Shown here: positions 7,318 to 14,086 of the stretch, piece after piece
Numbering within the stretch: position 1 is the stretch's first letter
How the letters are laid out: each line of letters starts with the position of its first letter
Assembly: GCF_000378445.1 (NCBI RefSeq)
Contig: NZ_KB899769.1
Location: 1 to 14,328, forward strand
From: Deinococcus aquatilis DSM 23025
GTDB lineage: Bacteria; Deinococcota; Deinococci; Deinococcales; Deinococcaceae
Length of the DNA stretch: 14,328 nucleotides
Direction of reading: 5' to 3'
Notes under the pieces: model-generated
Databases searched by the model: none
What the model saw: the letters and a program-made list of their open reading frames with translations, nothing else
Told to the model about the DNA's origin: nothing
Translations under genes and position numbers: made by a program

Positions 7318-7515
7318 TCTGCCCCCACGTTCCCGCGTGACTGTCGTCGCCTGATCCCTGCCCGCGAGGCCTTCTCGCCGCTTCGGGACTGCATTCCTTG
7401 GCCTACCTCTGAACTCCGTCCATCCGGCTGAGGCTGGCCCTCCTCCATCTGTTTGCCCTGCTGACCTCTCTGGAGGAGGTCGGAGTCGTCCTCTCATTCC
7501 CACACGAGGTTCATC
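7318..7515 (+). promoter_or_regulatory. Attenuator-like leader between the Cys peptide and ssuD
   Basis: About 200 bases separate the leader stop from the ssuD ATG. By hand count, 7321-7470 has 64 C and 35 G, the C-over-G bias typical of Rho loading sites. Several hairpins can form: CACG/CGTG (7326-7329 with 7336-7339), GCGAG/CTCGC (7364-7368 with 7374-7378) and GACCTC/GAGGTC (7463-7468 with 7476-7481). An alternative pairs CCTCCTCCA (7439-7447) with TGGAGGAGG (7471-7479) over 9 bp and excludes the third hairpin. CCTC at 7490-7493 could mask the ssuD ribosome site GAGG (7506-7509). No U-run is present, so Rho or translational control is likelier than an intrinsic terminator. Confidence 0.5.
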
Positions 7516-8733
7516 ATGTCCATTTCCTTTGATGCTGCCCAGCCCGAATCCAACTTACTCTCGCCCGAGTTGTACTGGTTTATTCCGTCCGGCGGCGACG
7601 GCCACCGCCTCGGCCGGCCTACCCGCCCCGCGAGCTTCTCCTACCTGTCGCAGGTGGCGCAGGCTGCCGATGTGCTGGGTTTCGACGGCGTGCTGCTGCC
7701 CACTGGCGGCAACAACGAAGAAACGCTGGTGGTCGCCAGTGCGCTGAGCAGCCTGACCCGGCATCTCCGGTTTCTGGTGGCCCTGCGCCCCGGCCTGCTG
7801 TCACCCGTGCTTGCGGCCCGCCTCACCGCCTCGCTCGACCGCATTTCAGGCGGAAGGGTAAATCTGAATATCGTGTCGGGCAGTGGAAATTTTGATTTTG
7901 AGGGACTTGATCTCACTCAGGCCGAACGCTACGAACTGACCGCCGAGTGGTTGGGCGTGTTCCGGGCCTTGCTGCGCGGCGAAGAGGTCACGCATCACGG
8001 GCCGCACCTGCAGCTCACGAATGGCCGTGCGCCGCTCCCTTCCGTGCAGCAGCCCTACCCGCCTATCTATTTTGGGGGCAGCAGTCAGCCTGCTCTGGCC
8101 GTGGCAGGCGAACATGTGGACGTGTATCTCAGTTGGGGCGAGCGCCCCGAACAGGTGGCCGAAAAGTTTGCCCAGGTGCAGGCGCACGCCGCGCAACATG
8201 GGCGCACCGTACGGTTTGGCCTGCGGGCACACATCATTGTGCGGGAGACGGAAGACGAGGCCTGGGCCGCCGCCGACGACCTGATTGCAGGCATCAGCGA
8301 CGAGGCCATCGCACAGGCACATCAGGCGTTTTTGTCGAGCGGATCGGAAGGTCAGCGCCGCCAGAGTGCGCTGAACGGAGGCACCCGCGAAAGCCTGCGC
8401 GTGGGGCCGAACCTGTGGGCAGGAGTGGGGCTGGTGCGCGGCGGTGCGGGCACGGCCTTCGTGGGAAGCGCTCAGAACGTGGCTGCCGCGCTGCGCGAAT
8501 ACCAGAGAGTTGGGGTGGACACCTTCGTTCTCAGCGGCTACCCGCATCTGGAAGAGGCCTACCGCACCGCCGAACTGCTGTTTCCGGCTCTGGGCCGCCC
8601 CAGCCCCGCCCTGACGCCGCACGCGGGGCAGAGGCTCGGCCACACATCCACGCCAACGCTGGATGCGAACCGGACCGATCAGACGCAGGCCGAGCGGGAA
8701 CTCGTCTCTGCTGGCCGCTTCCGCTCTATCTGA
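7516..8733 (+). CDS. ssuD: SsuD-type FMNH2-dependent alkanesulfonate monooxygenase
   Basis: This 405-residue protein is a group C two-component flavin monooxygenase of the bacterial-luciferase-like fold. It uses reduced FMN and O2 to cleave alkanesulfonates to aldehyde and sulfite in the cytoplasm. Similarity to SsuD runs from ELYWFIPSGGD (18-28) through RPGLLSPVLAARLTASLDRISGGR (91-114), PPIYFGGSS (182-190), RFGLRAHIIVRET (233-245) and PNLWAGVGLVRGGAGTA (298-314) to LSGYPHLEEAYR (339-350). Arg237, His239, Arg308 and Tyr342 match E. coli Arg226, His228, Arg297 and Tyr331. The position of E. coli Cys54 (PTGRSCED) is Asn67 here (PTGGNNEE), so substrate range or flavin handling may differ. Residues ~365-405 form a low-complexity tail beyond the usual ~380-residue length. 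The start has GAGG seven bases upstream; ssuA begins 68 bp downstream. Confidence 0.92.
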   Translation: MSISFDAAQPESNLLSPELYWFIPSGGDGHRLGRPTRPASFSYLSQVAQAADVLGFDGVLLPTGGNNEETLVVASALSSLTRHLRFLVALRPGLLSPVLAARLTASLDRISGGRVNLNIVSGSGNFDFEGLDLTQAERYELTAEWLGVFRALLRGEEVTHHGPHLQLTNGRAPLPSVQQPYPPIYFGGSSQPALAVAGEHVDVYLSWGERPEQVAEKFAQVQAHAAQHGRTVRFGLRAHIIVRETEDEAWAAADDLIAGISDEAIAQAHQAFLSSGSEGQRRQSALNGGTRESLRVGPNLWAGVGLVRGGAGTAFVGSAQNVAAALREYQRVGVDTFVLSGYPHLEEAYRTAELLFPALGRPSPALTPHAGQRLGHTSTPTLDANRTDQTQAERELVSAGRFRSI

Positions 8734-8801
8734 AGCCCGGTATTCCGCCCGTCTCCATCCCTGAACTCTGTCCCTGAATTCTGTCTACAAGGAGCCTCAC
8801 C

Positions 8802-9788
8802 ATGACCTTCAACCTTATCCAGACCCGCGCCCTGAGTGCTTCTCTGCTGGCCCTCACCCTCTCCAGCGCGGCGCAGGCCGTCACCTTTACCATCGGCTAT
8901 CAGAAGGGGGGCATTCCCAACATCCTCAAAGCACGCGGCACGCTGGACAGGTACGCCGCGCAGGGAATCGACTTCAAATGGGTGCTGTTCACGGCTGGCC
9001 CGCCGCTGCTGGAGGCCGCCAACGCGGGCGCCGTCGATTTTGGCAGCGTGGGCAACGCGCCGGGGGCGTTTGCCCTCGCCGGAGGGGCTGATCTGAAATA
9101 CGTCGGCGTCAGCGTGAACCGCTCGGATACCACCGAAGCCGTCCTCGTGCCCAAGGGGTCTGCCTTGCAGCAGGTCAGCGACCTGAAAGGCAAACGCATC
9201 GGCGTGGCGAGAGGATCGAGCGCCCACGCCTTTCTGTACACCGTGCTGAAAAGTGCCGGACTGACCTTCAAGGACGTGACCGTGGTGCCGCTGCTGCCGC
9301 CCGACGCCCGCCCTGCTTTTGAAAGTGGCAGCATCGACGCCTGGGCGGTGTGGGATCCCTTCCTGACCACCGCCGTGCAGGCCACAGGTGCCCGCATTCT
9401 GCGCGACCACAAGGGCCTGGGCCGGGGCGACAGCTACCATCTGGTGCCCAGCGCCGTACTGATTAACCCGGAAAAGAAACGCGCCCTGCAAGTCCTGTTG
9501 GCCGAACTGGAGAATGCCGCGCTGTGGGCCAACAAGAATCAGGGCACGGTGATCTCCCAGTTCAGCGACGAACTCGGCATCCCCAAAAGCGTGCTGGAAG
9601 TGACCGTTCCCAAGAGTGTGCCCTTCAATATCCGGCCTTTCCGTGCCGCTGACCTGAAGCCCCTGCAATCCCTCTCGACCGCCTTCCGTGAAGCGGGGGT
9701 GCTGCCCAAAGACGTGGCCTTCGGCCCGCAGTATTACGTGACCCTGCCTGCCTTCCGGCCCGCGCTGGGCACGCTGGGGCTGAAATGA
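8802..9788 (+). CDS. ssuA: Aliphatic sulfonate ABC transporter, substrate-binding protein
   Basis: This 328-residue periplasmic-binding protein of the SsuA/TauA/NrtA type would capture sulfonates outside the membrane and deliver them to the SsuC permease. It starts with a clear signal peptide: a short basic start, hydrophobic core [10 protein letters not shown] and probable cleavage after AQA at residue 26. The mature part opens with the family pattern '[21 protein letters not shown]', then [37 protein letters not shown] and [11 protein letters not shown]. No lipobox Cys is present, so it is probably soluble rather than lipid-anchored. AAGGAG precedes the ATG. Its stop overlaps the ssuC start (ATGA), which suggests coupled translation. 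The ligand cannot be fixed from sequence; sulfonate use follows from the adjacent ssuD. Confidence 0.92.
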   Translation: MTFNLIQTRALSASLLALTLSSAAQAVTFTIGYQKGGIPNILKARGTLDRYAAQGIDFKWVLFTAGPPLLEAANAGAVDFGSVGNAPGAFALAGGADLKYVGVSVNRSDTTEAVLVPKGSALQQVSDLKGKRIGVARGSSAHAFLYTVLKSAGLTFKDVTVVPLLPPDARPAFESGSIDAWAVWDPFLTTAVQATGARILRDHKGLGRGDSYHLVPSAVLINPEKKRALQVLLAELENAALWANKNQGTVISQFSDELGIPKSVLEVTVPKSVPFNIRPFRAADLKPLQSLSTAFREAGVLPKDVAFGPQYYVTLPAFRPALGTLGLK

Positions 9789-10666
9789 CCCAGGTGCAGA
9801 GTAAGCCGGGGCACAAGACTCAGGTTCAGGTCACGCAGGACGCCCTGACCGGGGCCATCACTGGGCGGCCCGCACTCACTCCGGTTCAGGTGGCCCCCCG
9901 CCGTCCCGCGCCGCAGTGGGTGCTGGAAGGGGTGCGCTGGCTCGTGCCGGTGCTGCTGGTGGCGTTCTGGCAACTGGCGTCCAGCGTGGGTTGGCTCAAT
10001 CCACGGGTGCTGCCCGCGCCCAGTGCGGTTGCCCTCGCGTTCTGGGAACTGGCCCGCAGCGGCGAACTGTGGCATCACTTTCTGGTGAGTCTCCAGCGGG
10101 CTGGAACCGGGGTGCTGATTGGCGGCGGACTGGGGTTTGCGCTGGGCATCCTGACCGGCACCTTCCGGGCGGCGCACCTGCTGCTGGACTCCTCGTTTCA
10201 GATGATCCGCACCATTCCCAACCTCGCGCTTATTCCGCTGGTGATCCTCTGGTTCGGCATCGGTGAAAGTGGCAAGGTCTTTCTGATCGCGCTGGCGACC
10301 TTCTTTCCGGTGTACCTCAATACCCTGCACGGCGTCCGGAGCATCGATCCCAAGCTCACGGAGATGGCGCGTGTGTACGGCCTCTCTCCGCTGGAGACCT
10401 TCCGGCGCGTGTCCTTGCCGGGAGCGCTGCCCAGCGTCCTGATCGGAGTGCGTTACGCGCTGGGCATCTCCTGGCTGGCCCTGGTCGTCAGCGAATCGTT
10501 TGCGGCGAGTAGCGGCATCGGCTTTCTGGCGATGGATGCCCGCGAGTTTTTCCGAACCGACGTGATCGTGCTGGCCATTCTGATCTATGCCCTGATCGGC
10601 AAAGCCGCCGACGCCCTCGTGCGCGGGCTGGAGCGCCGCCTCTTGCCCTGGCAGGTTCAGGCATGA
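9785..10666 (+). CDS. ssuC: Aliphatic sulfonate ABC transporter, permease
   Basis: This 293-residue inner-membrane subunit forms the translocation channel as a homodimer. After a ~45-residue hydrophilic N-terminal stretch there are about six hydrophobic segments, beginning [20 protein letters not shown] (52-71). The cytoplasmic EAA loop that contacts the ATPase is visible at 193-212 ([20 protein letters not shown]), with the conserved Gly at 199. The sequence [20 protein letters not shown] (141-160) is characteristic of the SsuC/TauC/NrtB branch. The ATG overlaps the ssuA stop and its own stop overlaps the ssuB ATG. The N-terminal extension is longer than usual; an internal later start is possible, but the ATGA overlap favours this one. 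Confidence 0.92.
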   Translation: MTQVQSKPGHKTQVQVTQDALTGAITGRPALTPVQVAPRRPAPQWVLEGVRWLVPVLLVAFWQLASSVGWLNPRVLPAPSAVALAFWELARSGELWHHFLVSLQRAGTGVLIGGGLGFALGILTGTFRAAHLLLDSSFQMIRTIPNLALIPLVILWFGIGESGKVFLIALATFFPVYLNTLHGVRSIDPKLTEMARVYGLSPLETFRRVSLPGALPSVLIGVRYALGISWLALVVSESFAASSGIGFLAMDAREFFRTDVIVLAILIYALIGKAADALVRGLERRLLPWQVQA

Positions 10667-11409
10667 CGGCCACCTCTGCTGTTCACCTGCCCGACCCCAT
10701 ATCCCTGCGGGCAGGCGACGGAGCCAGCGTGCATGTTCAGAACCTGACCGTCAAATTTGGTTCCAATACGGTGCTCAGTGACCTGACCCTGGATGTGGCC
10801 CCCGGCGAACGGGTGGCGGTGGTGGGGGCCAGTGGCGGCGGCAAGACGACCCTGCTGCGGGTGCTGGCGGGCCTGACTCCCCACAGCGCCGGACAGGTGC
10901 AGATCCGGCAGGCCAGTGATACGGCGCGGGTAAGGGTGATGTTTCAGGAAGACCGGCTGCTGCCGTGGCTGGGCGCACTGGACAACGTCACGCTGGGATT
11001 GCCGCGTACAGAGCGGGCTTTTGGACTTACTGCACTGGCAGGCGTGGGGCTTGCTGACCGCGCTGATGCCTACCCGCAGGCACTCAGTGGCGGGCAGCGG
11101 CAACGGGTGGCGCTGGCGCGTGCACTGGCCCACCGCCCGGCCCTCTTGCTGCTCGATGAACCTTTCGGCGCACTGGACGCCCTGACCCGTGCGAGCATGC
11201 ACACCCTTCTGGAAACCCTGCTGGACGAAACTGGAGCCACCACGCTCCTGGTCACGCATGATCTGGATGAAGCCCTGAAATTGGCCGACCGGGTCATCCT
11301 GCTGCGCGGCGGTGAAGTGACTGAAGATGTGCGTCCCCCTTTGCCCCGCCCGCGTGACCGTGCTGCCCTTGAACCCCTGCGGCGGCACCTGGAAGGACAG
11401 TTGTTGTGA
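10663..11409 (+). CDS. ssuB: Aliphatic sulfonate ABC transporter, ATP-binding protein
   Basis: This 248-residue nucleotide-binding subunit powers sulfonate import. All ABC motifs are intact: Walker A GASGGGKTT (55-63), Q-loop Gln95 in VMFQEDRLLPW, signature LSGGQRQRVALARAL (141-155), Walker B LLLLDEP (161-167), D-loop GALDAL and switch His199 in LVTHDLDEA. The 'FQEDRLLPW' wording is typical of the SsuB/TauB/NrtD group. Length is close to the family norm (~255). The first ~20 residues are variable. It overlaps ssuC by ATGA and the next gene by GTGA, so four genes from ssuA onward are likely translated as a chain. Confidence 0.93.
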   Translation: MTATSAVHLPDPISLRAGDGASVHVQNLTVKFGSNTVLSDLTLDVAPGERVAVVGASGGGKTTLLRVLAGLTPHSAGQVQIRQASDTARVRVMFQEDRLLPWLGALDNVTLGLPRTERAFGLTALAGVGLADRADAYPQALSGGQRQRVALARALAHRPALLLLDEPFGALDALTRASMHTLLETLLDETGATTLLVTHDLDEALKLADRVILLRGGEVTEDVRPPLPRPRDRAALEPLRRHLEGQLL

Positions 11410-11891
11410 GGGCCGCCGTTCATCAGCCCCGGCTTCACGCGGTGCGGTGGGGCAAAGCGGCCCCGGCACCAGTCACGCTGCTGCTCCATCCTTCGGCGCT
11501 GACTGCCCCGATTCATGCGGTCCTCAGTACGTCGCCCGAGCTGTCCGGCGCAGTGTGGTCGGTGGCCCTCAGCGAGGCTCAACAGGCTCTGGCCCACCGG
11601 TTGCCCGCTGAAGTGCGGTTACTCCTGAATCAGACAGGGTTACCGGGAGTGCGGCTTCTACTGCTGGATCTGGAACCATCGGTTCAGACGGCATTGGCAT
11701 CCCTCTTTTCTGCTGAGGTGCAGCAATTTGTGGCTTTCAGCTTGCCTGCCGGATGGCGGGAACAGGCACAGCCAGCGCCGTCTTTCCCCACTCGGGCGCT
11801 CCGAAAACTGCTGCGAGTGTCTCTGACCGCGCCGTCCCACGCGCATCTGCTTTCTTCATCGTCTGCCCTCGCCCCAAGAGGGGCGGCGTGA
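11406..11891 (+). CDS. Uncharacterised protein, last gene of the sulfonate operon
   Basis: GTG 11406 overlaps the ssuB stop (GTGA), and the 161-codon frame uses GC-rich third positions like its neighbours, which argues that it is translated. I do not recognise the family. The protein has alternating hydrophobic, Leu-rich segments (PVTLLLHPSALTAP, VRLLLLDLEPSVQTALASLF, VQQFVAFSLPAG) suggestive of a small alpha/beta fold, and a Ser/Ala-rich tail. It has no signal peptide, no clear transmembrane helix, no Cys and no flavodoxin-like GSxRxxS motif, so it is unlikely to be the missing flavin reductase SsuE. The position suggests a role linked to sulfonate use, but nothing in the sequence defines it. 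A stable hairpin overlaps its last codons. Confidence 0.65.
   Translation: MRAAVHQPRLHAVRWGKAAPAPVTLLLHPSALTAPIHAVLSTSPELSGAVWSVALSEAQQALAHRLPAEVRLLLNQTGLPGVRLLLLDLEPSVQTALASLFSAEVQQFVAFSLPAGWREQAQPAPSFPTRALRKLLRVSLTAPSHAHLLSSSSALAPRGAA
11870..11885 (+). terminator. Strong hairpin at the end of the sulfonate operon
   Basis: CGCCCC-AAGA-GGGGCG forms a perfect 6-bp GC stem with a 4-base loop, overlapping the last codons of the final operon gene. No U-run follows, so it may act as a 3'-end stabiliser or a Rho-linked stop rather than a classical intrinsic terminator. Confidence 0.4.
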
Positions 11892-11945
11892 TCAGTCTCA
11901 CCTTCAAGGATGGCTGTGGGGCACAGAGGGCCTGGGCCTCTGCAC

Positions 11946-12200
11946 TCAATGGGGTTGGATGCCCGTCAGGTCTCTATTGCTGGTGAAGTGGTAGACCTCA
12001 CCAGAATGGGATGAGATGCGGCTCCGGGCAGGCACGTCCCAGATTGGGGGGCCAGAGCATTCTGGAACGATAGCTGTTGGATGTCCGACGAACAGCGCCC
12101 GGGCGATCTGCTCCAGCATCTCAGCGTTGTGTTCGGCAGTAAGCTGAGATTCGCGCGGCCCTCTCAGGCGTAGAAGTTGAATGACTGGTGCTGAGAATAT
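11946..12200 (-). pseudogene. Possible gene remnant (84 open codons, no start)
   Basis: On the minus strand the frame from 12200 to the TGA at 11948-11946 is open for 84 codons and has protein-like content: VIQLLRLRGPRE, then LTAEHNAEMLEQIARALFVG, then SGEVYHFTSN near the end. A TAG at 12203-12201 closes it upstream, and no ATG or GTG with a ribosome site is available; the first ATG is at 12119. The position just downstream of the broken membrane protein gene suggests it belonged to the same cluster. The SGEVYHF segment faintly recalls an SGE-x-x-H motif in luciferase-like (DUF5519-type) proteins, but this is a weak guess. Chance coding in GC-rich DNA remains possible. Confidence 0.3.
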
Positions 12201-12230
12201 CTAGGGCTGGTGCTGCCTGATGCCCTTCCC

Positions 12231-12615
12231 TCAGGTGCGCGTCTGATGCCTACGCTTTGACTCTGGCCGCACCAACAAGAAGAGTGGTGCCGCAACTGAC
12301 CCCAGCAGCCCGACGCCACTGCTCATCCGGTCTACGAGGGTTGGAAGCGTGTGCAGGTGAAGCAGATGGTAGGCCAGATGAGGCACGCTGTACGCGAGCG
12401 CGGCTAGCCCGGCAGCGCGCACCGTCACCCAGCCGGGCGCGAACCACGCGAGCAGCGCCAGAACAGCTAGGCTGAGATTAAGTCCACCGACATCCCGGAT
12501 CAGGTGCTCGTTGTACGGGCCGTCTCCCGCGACCCAGACACCAAAACCGGGGAAGCGGTCGTAGAAGGTTCGGGTATGCCAGTGCCAGAATGACTCCAGT
12601 CGCGTGGCGCGTCAT
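12231..12615 (-). pseudogene. Small integral membrane protein, frameshifted near its N-terminus
   Basis: The ATG at 12615 overlaps the stop of the NmrA-like gene (ATGA) and begins MTRHATGVILALA, a normal start for a small membrane protein. That frame then turns into nonsense. From about 12575 the coherent reading continues in another frame (RTFYDRFPGFG, WVAGDGPYNEHLIRDVGG, then hydrophobic LNLSLAVLALLAWF, GLAALAYSVPHLAYHLL and GLLGSVAAPLFLLV) and stops at 12233-12231. A deletion or indel has therefore joined two frames and removed part of the first helix. The 'FYxxFPGFG...DGPYNEHLxRDVG' pattern is one I associate with uncharacterised 3-4-helix membrane proteins. The intact 65-codon frame from GTG 12428 is only the C-terminal portion. 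Function unknown. Confidence 0.65.
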
Positions 12616-13415
12616 GTGCCGCCCACCCGTACCCGTTGATCGCTGTTCTGACTGGAGACGTGGTGCTCCAGCCAGACTTCCCAGGTCTGGCCGATGCGCT
12701 CAGCCTCTTCAGAGGTGAGTTGCCCACTTCCCATGGCCCGGAAGATCGGAAGCGGCATCGGCAAGGACACCATTCTCTTACGTTTGCCCTGGGCATGCAG
12801 CCAGGCCACTGCCAGGTCTTCCAGCGAGCGCACCTCGGGGCCAGCCAGATCCGGCAGGCGGCCTGCCACCCGGCCCAGTGCAGCCCGAGCAATCTGAGCG
12901 GCCACTGCTTCAGGATCGACTGGCTGGAGGGTCACGCCCCTGGGCAGCAGGAGCACAGGAGCACGGCCCAGCATCGTCAGCAACATCGCCACGAAATCGT
13001 GAAACTGAGTGGCCCGCTGAATGGCATAGGGCACGCCACTCGCCGCAAACAGCTTCTCGCCTTCCAGTTTGGCTGCGTAGTAATCGAAAAATCCCAGCCT
13101 ATCGATGCCCACGATACTGACGTACAGGGCGTGTCCAGTGCCCGCCACTTTCGCCGCCTCCAGGACTCGGCGCGTGATAACGAGGTCTTCTTTGGCCTTC
13201 TGAGACGTGGCACTGTGCACCACCACATCCACTCCCGCGAAGGCGGCTTCTAGGCCAGCCCGAGTCGTAAGATCGCCGCTCACCCACTCGATCTGGCCGT
13301 GATTGGGTCGTTCACGGCGGCTGAGGACGCGCACTGCCACATCGTGAGTCTGAAGCTGTCTCACGATGGCGCTTCCCAGCACACCCGTACCGCCCGTCAC
13401 CAGTACGCGCGTCAC
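12612..13415 (-). CDS. NmrA-like / atypical SDR NAD(P)-binding protein
   Basis: This 267-residue protein has the N-terminal dinucleotide-binding motif VTGGTGVLGSAIVRQL (6-21) and the beta strands of a Rossmann fold (VRVLSRR 28-34, VSGDLT 45-50, VDVVVHSAT 62-70). YYAAK (112-116) gives a YxxxK pair. It reads like the atypical SDR group that includes NmrA-type regulators and NAD(P)H-quinone oxidoreductase-like proteins: the strand after the first helix ends in Arg-Arg (33-34), which favours NADP(H). The substrate cannot be told. The GTG start at 13415 has no good ribosome site but overlaps the stop of an upstream hydrophobic frame (GTGA), so it probably depends on coupled translation. Its own stop overlaps the ATG of the damaged membrane-protein gene. 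The cytoplasmic protein is intact while both neighbours are broken. Confidence 0.82.
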   Translation of the reverse strand: MTRVLVTGGTGVLGSAIVRQLQTHDVAVRVLSRRERPNHGQIEWVSGDLTTRAGLEAAFAGVDVVVHSATSQKAKEDLVITRRVLEAAKVAGTGHALYVSIVGIDRLGFFDYYAAKLEGEKLFAASGVPYAIQRATQFHDFVAMLLTMLGRAPVLLLPRGVTLQPVDPEAVAAQIARAALGRVAGRLPDLAGPEVRSLEDLAVAWLHAQGKRKRMVSLPMPLPIFRAMGSGQLTSEEAERIGQTWEVWLEHHVSSQNSDQRVRVGGT

Positions 13416-13674
13416 GACTGAATCCCAGGAACCACCAGAGAGGCCAGCATCAAGTAGAGCAGGAGAAACTGCATCATGGTGACATCCTTATCAAAAAATA
13501 TGAGGGCAGAGAAGATTGGAGAGAGCAGGGTTCCGAGCAGTTCTGGAAAACGCCAGCAATGCCATCTGCGAGTAGCCCGCCGATGCCCGATGAGCGCCAC
13601 CAGAGGCAACGTGAGGCCCGGGTCATGGACAGTGCAGCGGTCATTCGGTGGCCGTGGTCAAACAGAGTATTCAT
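13412..13674 (-). pseudogene. Probable frameshifted small membrane protein upstream of the NmrA-like gene
   Basis: ATG 13674 is preceded by AGGGAGG at good spacing and begins MNTLFDHGHRMTAALSM. After about 17 codons a hydrophobic, GC3-rich reading appears in a different frame (GLTLPLVALIG, FPELLGTLLSPIFSALIFF, MMQFLLLYLMLASLVVPG) and ends at TGA 13414-13412, overlapping the NmrA-like GTG. One indel near 13620 would join them into a ~85-residue protein with about three membrane segments. Alternatively, only the last 21 codons are used: ATG 13477 has AAGGA upstream and would make a tiny hydrophobic peptide coupled to the next gene. No family is recognised. The frameshift idea rests on composition, not on a known homologue. 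Confidence 0.4.
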
Positions 13675-13848
13675 GGGGAGACCTCCCTGATCCTCGGTCG
13701 CCGACCGAAGTGGCTTTACGGTAAGAGAAGGGACGTGATTGGCACGTGATCGCAGGCAGCAATGTAGAGTTCTCCAGACCGACGGGCACAGCACCCAATA
13801 GACAGCTGACGAGTGGAAACTGCACGCTGCAATCATGTCCTCACCCAG
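13675..13848. other. Intergenic region upstream of the broken membrane-protein gene
   Basis: It should contain the promoter of the minus-strand cluster, but I see no convincing -35/-10 pair. The only clear element is the AGGGAGG ribosome site at 13682-13688. Confidence 0.3.
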
Positions 13849-14040
13849 TTATCTAGGACAGAACTTCTCATAAGCAGTGTGCCGTCCATCTCGCGGCGCT
13901 GAGCGTGTTGGGACCAGTATCACCGCCGTGGGCATGCCATGAGCGGCGGGCAGCGCGTTGGCCCCCTGCCCGCCCAACCCCGGCAGATCCGCCAGAGTAG
14001 TCAGTGCAAAAAACTCCAGGGTCTTGAGGAGACAATGTCC
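13849..14040 (-). pseudogene. Possible gene remnant next to the right IS (63 open codons)
   Basis: Minus-strand frame 14040 to 13849 is open for 63 codons between a TGA and a TAA, with coding-like composition: LKTLEFFALTTLADLPGLGG followed by ANALP and MPTAVILVPT. Third positions are GC-rich. There is no start codon at its beginning, and the IS end at 14068 lies just upstream, so it could be the tail of a gene cut by the IS. I do not recognise it; chance is a serious alternative. Confidence 0.25.
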
Positions 14041-14067
14041 TCACCCTGGCCGACCCACTGTGATCTA

Positions 14068-14086
14068 CCTCAGTACCCGACACTTT
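14068..14086. repeat. Terminal inverted repeat of the right IS copy (19 bp)
   Basis: CCTCAGTACCCGACACTTT is the exact reverse complement of 224-242. It overlaps the transposase stop codon (14072-14070), which is common for compact insertion sequences. Confidence 0.8.

Noticed and set aside
7086..7503. Minus-strand frames of 120 and 106 codons across the sulfonate leader
   Set aside because: They are Arg/Gly-rich, lack a ribosome site, and run opposite to a region with a promoter, leader peptide and hairpins.
7163..7515. SAM or other known riboswitch in the sulfonate leader
   Set aside because: I looked for an S-box-like core and other familiar riboswitch motifs and found none; the Cys-codon leader explains the region better.
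7846..8643. 265-codon minus-strand frame, and a 276-codon plus-strand frame at 7947-8777
   Set aside because: Both overlap ssuD in other frames; composition is that of GC-rich shadows.
8679..9668. 329-codon minus-strand frame
   Set aside because: It is antisense to ssuA, which has a signal peptide and family motifs.
10657..11469. 270-codon minus-strand frame
   Set aside because: It is antisense to ssuB, whose ABC motifs are all intact.
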